Positions 39,796 through 41,418 of a DNA stretch of 41,418 nucleotides are shown piece by piece (the first letter of the stretch is position 1; every line of letters starts with the position of its first letter). The position numbers and the translations under genes were made by a program. Below the pieces are notes generated by a model. It made no database searches, was not told the origin of the DNA, and worked only from the letters and a program-made list of their open reading frames with translations. The stretch is from the NCBI GenBank assembly GCA_031280375.1, contig JAITGU010000023.1, positions 1 to 41,418 on the forward strand. Reading direction: 5' to 3'. The DNA is from Candidatus Methanovirga procula (GTDB taxonomy: Archaea > Methanobacteriota > Methanobacteria > Methanobacteriales > Methanobacteriaceae).

Positions 39796-39916
39796 TTCTG
39801 AAGTACCGACGGCTTTGGTGGTGAATCGTGTGTTAGTAAATAATCCATTGTGTGCTTGTTGTGTGACCGATACTTTCTACAAGAATAGGTTCTTTCCTTA
39901 GAAAAGATAAGATTCA
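39796..39916. ncRNA. Unexplained GC-richer island between convergent genes; possible structured RNA or gene remnant
   Basis: The segment starting CTGAAGTACCGACGGCTTTG is much richer in G and C than any neighbouring intergenic DNA. Short pairings are possible (AAGTA with TACTT enclosing about 60 bases; AAGAA-TAGG-TTCTT; CTTA-TAAG), as in a folded RNA. On the minus strand an open stretch reads SCRKYRSHNKHTMDYLLTHD, without a credible start, so a decayed protein gene is an equal possibility. I recognise no known RNA family. Confidence 0.25.
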
Positions 39917-39936
39917 CTTATAAAATTGGAACAATT

Positions 39937-41133
39937 TTATGTTAAACTTCTGTAAGGATAAATTCCCTTGTTTTCATACTCTTGTTTTAGCCATTCTTTA
40001 AGTATGGGTTCACTAATCGCATACACACCTTTGTCTTCATATTCAATTAAGCCTTCATTTAATAATTTTTTAAGTGGCATACTTAACGAACTTGAATTTA
40101 TATCAAGTTTTTCTGCTATTTTTTTTCTTTCGAGAGATCCTTCACTAAGGCTTGTAACTATTTTCTGCTCACGTAAAGTTAAACCACTCCATAAATTTAT
40201 TAAATGAAGTGCAAGGAATGGTAGCAAGTTCTGAAATTCTTTTTTTATTTTTTTATCATCTAAAAGAGTATTTTTTTCCAGTAACTGAGCAAAAGTATTT
40301 ACATAATGGGGTATTCCTCTTGTACACTTGTAAAATCTTTCAAATCCATCTTCTTCAAAGATTAATGATGGTAATTTCTCATTTAAGTATTTATAAACAG
40401 TATCTTTAGTAAAAGGATTTATTTCTATTGTTAGCATTCTGCCTCCAAAAGCACCTTTTCTACCAGCTATTTTTTCAACCATATCGTCTCTTGAACCTAT
40501 GGAGCCTGAAAATATATAAGCAACATTTCTTTGATTCTGGATAACACTTCTAAAAAGCCATAAAAAATTATTCAAATCATTATCCAAATCTTTTAAAGCT
40601 TGAAACTCGTCAATAATCATTATAACTCCTTTAATCCCATTATTTTCTTGTTCATAAATTTTTTGTGGTAATTCTAAAACAAAATCTGAAAGTTTTTTAT
40701 AGTTATCTTCTGTTTCAATGATTGGTATTGGATATCCTTCAGCTGATATAAGTTCTTTAATTTTGAAATTTTTAGTTTTAAAATATTTTTTAATTTTGTT
40801 AGTAATTGTTTTAAATCCCTTATTATTAATAGTTTCCATCCAAACTTTGTAAAATTCATTTATTAAGTCCATTTTTGTTAATTTGCCTGTTTGATATGTG
40901 TCTATACGTGTTAAGTCGATATAAGCTATTAAATAATCTTTTTCCATTTCATTTTTAATTTTTTTAAGTAAAGATGTTTTTCCAACACCTCTAATTCCTG
41001 ATAACATAATTGTTGGTGAAGAATTTTCTTCAAGTGTACTTAATAGTTTTTTTAGTAATGTAATTTCATTTTCACGATTGTAAAATTTTTCATCACTCAT
41101 ATTTGATTCAGTTCCCCATGCTAAACTGCTCAT
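39937..41133 (-). CDS. Archaeal AAA-type ATPase with C-terminal winged helix
   Basis: This is a 398-residue protein of the prokaryotic/archaeal ATPase group (Pfam 'ATPase domain predominantly from Archaea', STAND-like). The Walker A motif GIRGVGKTS is at 46-54, Walker B VIMIIDEFQ at 170-178, a sensor-like YIFSGSIGSRDD near 206-217, then a lid region with TRGIPHYVNTF. Residues of about 320-385 look like a winged helix (LTLREQKIVTSLSEGSLERK, then EKLDINSSSLSMPLKKLL). ATG 41133 and ATG 41100 are both possible starts; neither has a strong ribosome site. Its function is unknown. Such genes are abundant and variable in archaeal genomes and often sit in plastic regions; nothing here identifies a partner. 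Confidence 0.8.
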   Translation of the reverse strand: MSSLAWGTESNMSDEKFYNRENEITLLKKLLSTLEENSSPTIMLSGIRGVGKTSLLKKIKNEMEKDYLIAYIDLTRIDTYQTGKLTKMDLINEFYKVWMETINNKGFKTITNKIKKYFKTKNFKIKELISAEGYPIPIIETEDNYKKLSDFVLELPQKIYEQENNGIKGVIMIIDEFQALKDLDNDLNNFLWLFRSVIQNQRNVAYIFSGSIGSRDDMVEKIAGRKGAFGGRMLTIEINPFTKDTVYKYLNEKLPSLIFEEDGFERFYKCTRGIPHYVNTFAQLLEKNTLLDDKKIKKEFQNLLPFLALHLINLWSGLTLREQKIVTSLSEGSLERKKIAEKLDINSSSLSMPLKKLLNEGLIEYEDKGVYAISEPILKEWLKQEYENKGIYPYRSLT

Positions 41134-41194
41134 ATTTTCAACTCTATTTTTTAATGATTCTTATTGATTATATATATTCTATTTTAAAACATTT

Positions 41195-41285
41195 ATTGTA
41201 AATATATTTTTTTGAGTATGTGTTCTATTTAGAATAGCTATTGTAAATATATTTTTTTGAGTATGTGTTCTATTTTAGAATAGCT
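41195..41285. repeat. Two-copy tandem repeat of 45-46 bp
   Basis: Copy one is 41195-41239 and copy two 41240-41285; they differ by one extra T in the second. Partial copies flank them (about 41177-41194 and 41286-41294). The unit contains TTTTTTTGAGTATGTGTTCT. It lies between the ATPase start and the end of the next minus-strand gene. Confidence 0.75.
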
Positions 41286-41314
41286 ACTATAAATTGATAC
41301 CTGATTTATTATCT

Positions 41315-41418
41315 TTATTTTTTTTTTATCTTGTTAGTTTTCTTGTTCCAAGATGTTTCAAATCTATCATGATAATTTTTAGCGATATCTTCATATTTGT
41401 TCCAGATTCCAATGGCTG
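41315..41418 (-). CDS. 3' end of an unidentified minus-strand gene (partial)
   Basis: Reading inward from the window edge on the minus strand, 33 codons are open (IWNKYEDIAKNYHDRFETSW, then a lysine-rich end) before TAA at 41315-41317. The amino acid composition is protein-like and the region is less AT-rich than the spacer beside it. The family cannot be told from this tail; the rest lies beyond the window. Confidence 0.45.
   Translation of the reverse strand, partial: AIGIWNKYEDIAKNYHDRFETSWNKKTNKIKKK

Overview
The window reads as a chromosome segment of a very AT-rich methanogenic archaeon of the order Methanobacteriales, most probably a Methanobrevibacter. The grounds are: archaeal split RNA polymerase genes (rpoH-B''-B'-A'-A''), the PolD large subunit, EF-2 with a diphthamide-site histidine, the citramalate route to isoleucine, an HcgF homologue, beta-helix 'adhesin-like' surface proteins, strong GGAGGTGAT-type ribosome binding sites with frequent GTG/TTG starts, and AT-rich intergenic DNA. 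Genus is an inference; there is no rRNA gene in the window.

Left accessory region (1-6631). After about 860 bases of hairpin-rich non-coding DNA comes a compact locus: a small membrane protein, a secreted precursor whose last 57 residues hold eight regularly spaced cysteines in a hydrophobic, glycine-rich context (a halocin C8-type bacteriocin candidate, the most interesting object here), and a second small membrane protein. It is followed by a large beta-helix adhesin gene broken by one frameshift and one amber codon, a small single-pass membrane protein, and, on the opposite strand, a lone FecCD-type ABC permease.

Core region (7501-29557). ilvE and polC (PolD large subunit) are adjacent. 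Then a loose tRNA cluster follows (Thr-TGT, Thr-CGT, Pro-TGG, Tyr-GTA, Asp-GTC, Lys-TTT), and then the archaeal transcription/translation block rpoH, rpoB2, rpoB1, rpoA1, rpoA2, rpl30e, nusA, rpsL, rpsG, fusA (EF-2), tuf (EF-1alpha), rpsJ and tRNA-Ser. Gene order is the classical archaeal one, and all the proteins look intact.

Right metabolic region (29887-41418). This holds dut, an IlvB-like TPP enzyme, a fumarate hydratase alpha subunit bracketed by two decayed transposase pieces, cimA (citramalate synthase), an hcgF homologue (FeGP cofactor of Hmd hydrogenase) with an acidic insertion, metY and cysK (homocysteine and cysteine formation), an AAA ATPase with a C-terminal winged helix on the minus strand, and the 3' end of another minus-strand gene. 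With ilvE, the IlvB-like protein and CimA provide several steps of branched-chain amino acid synthesis.

The intergenic DNA is not empty. I find at least three families of short inverted-repeat elements: a 143-bp MITE-like element with an exact 8-bp target duplication and relatives near the bacteriocin locus; a roughly 80-160 bp family at about 690 and 13.2 kb; and a family sharing an exact 53-nt match between 13.5 and 33.5 kb. There are also two transposase remnants, an 18-bp repeat series upstream of metY, and an unexplained GC-richer island between cysK and the ATPase gene.
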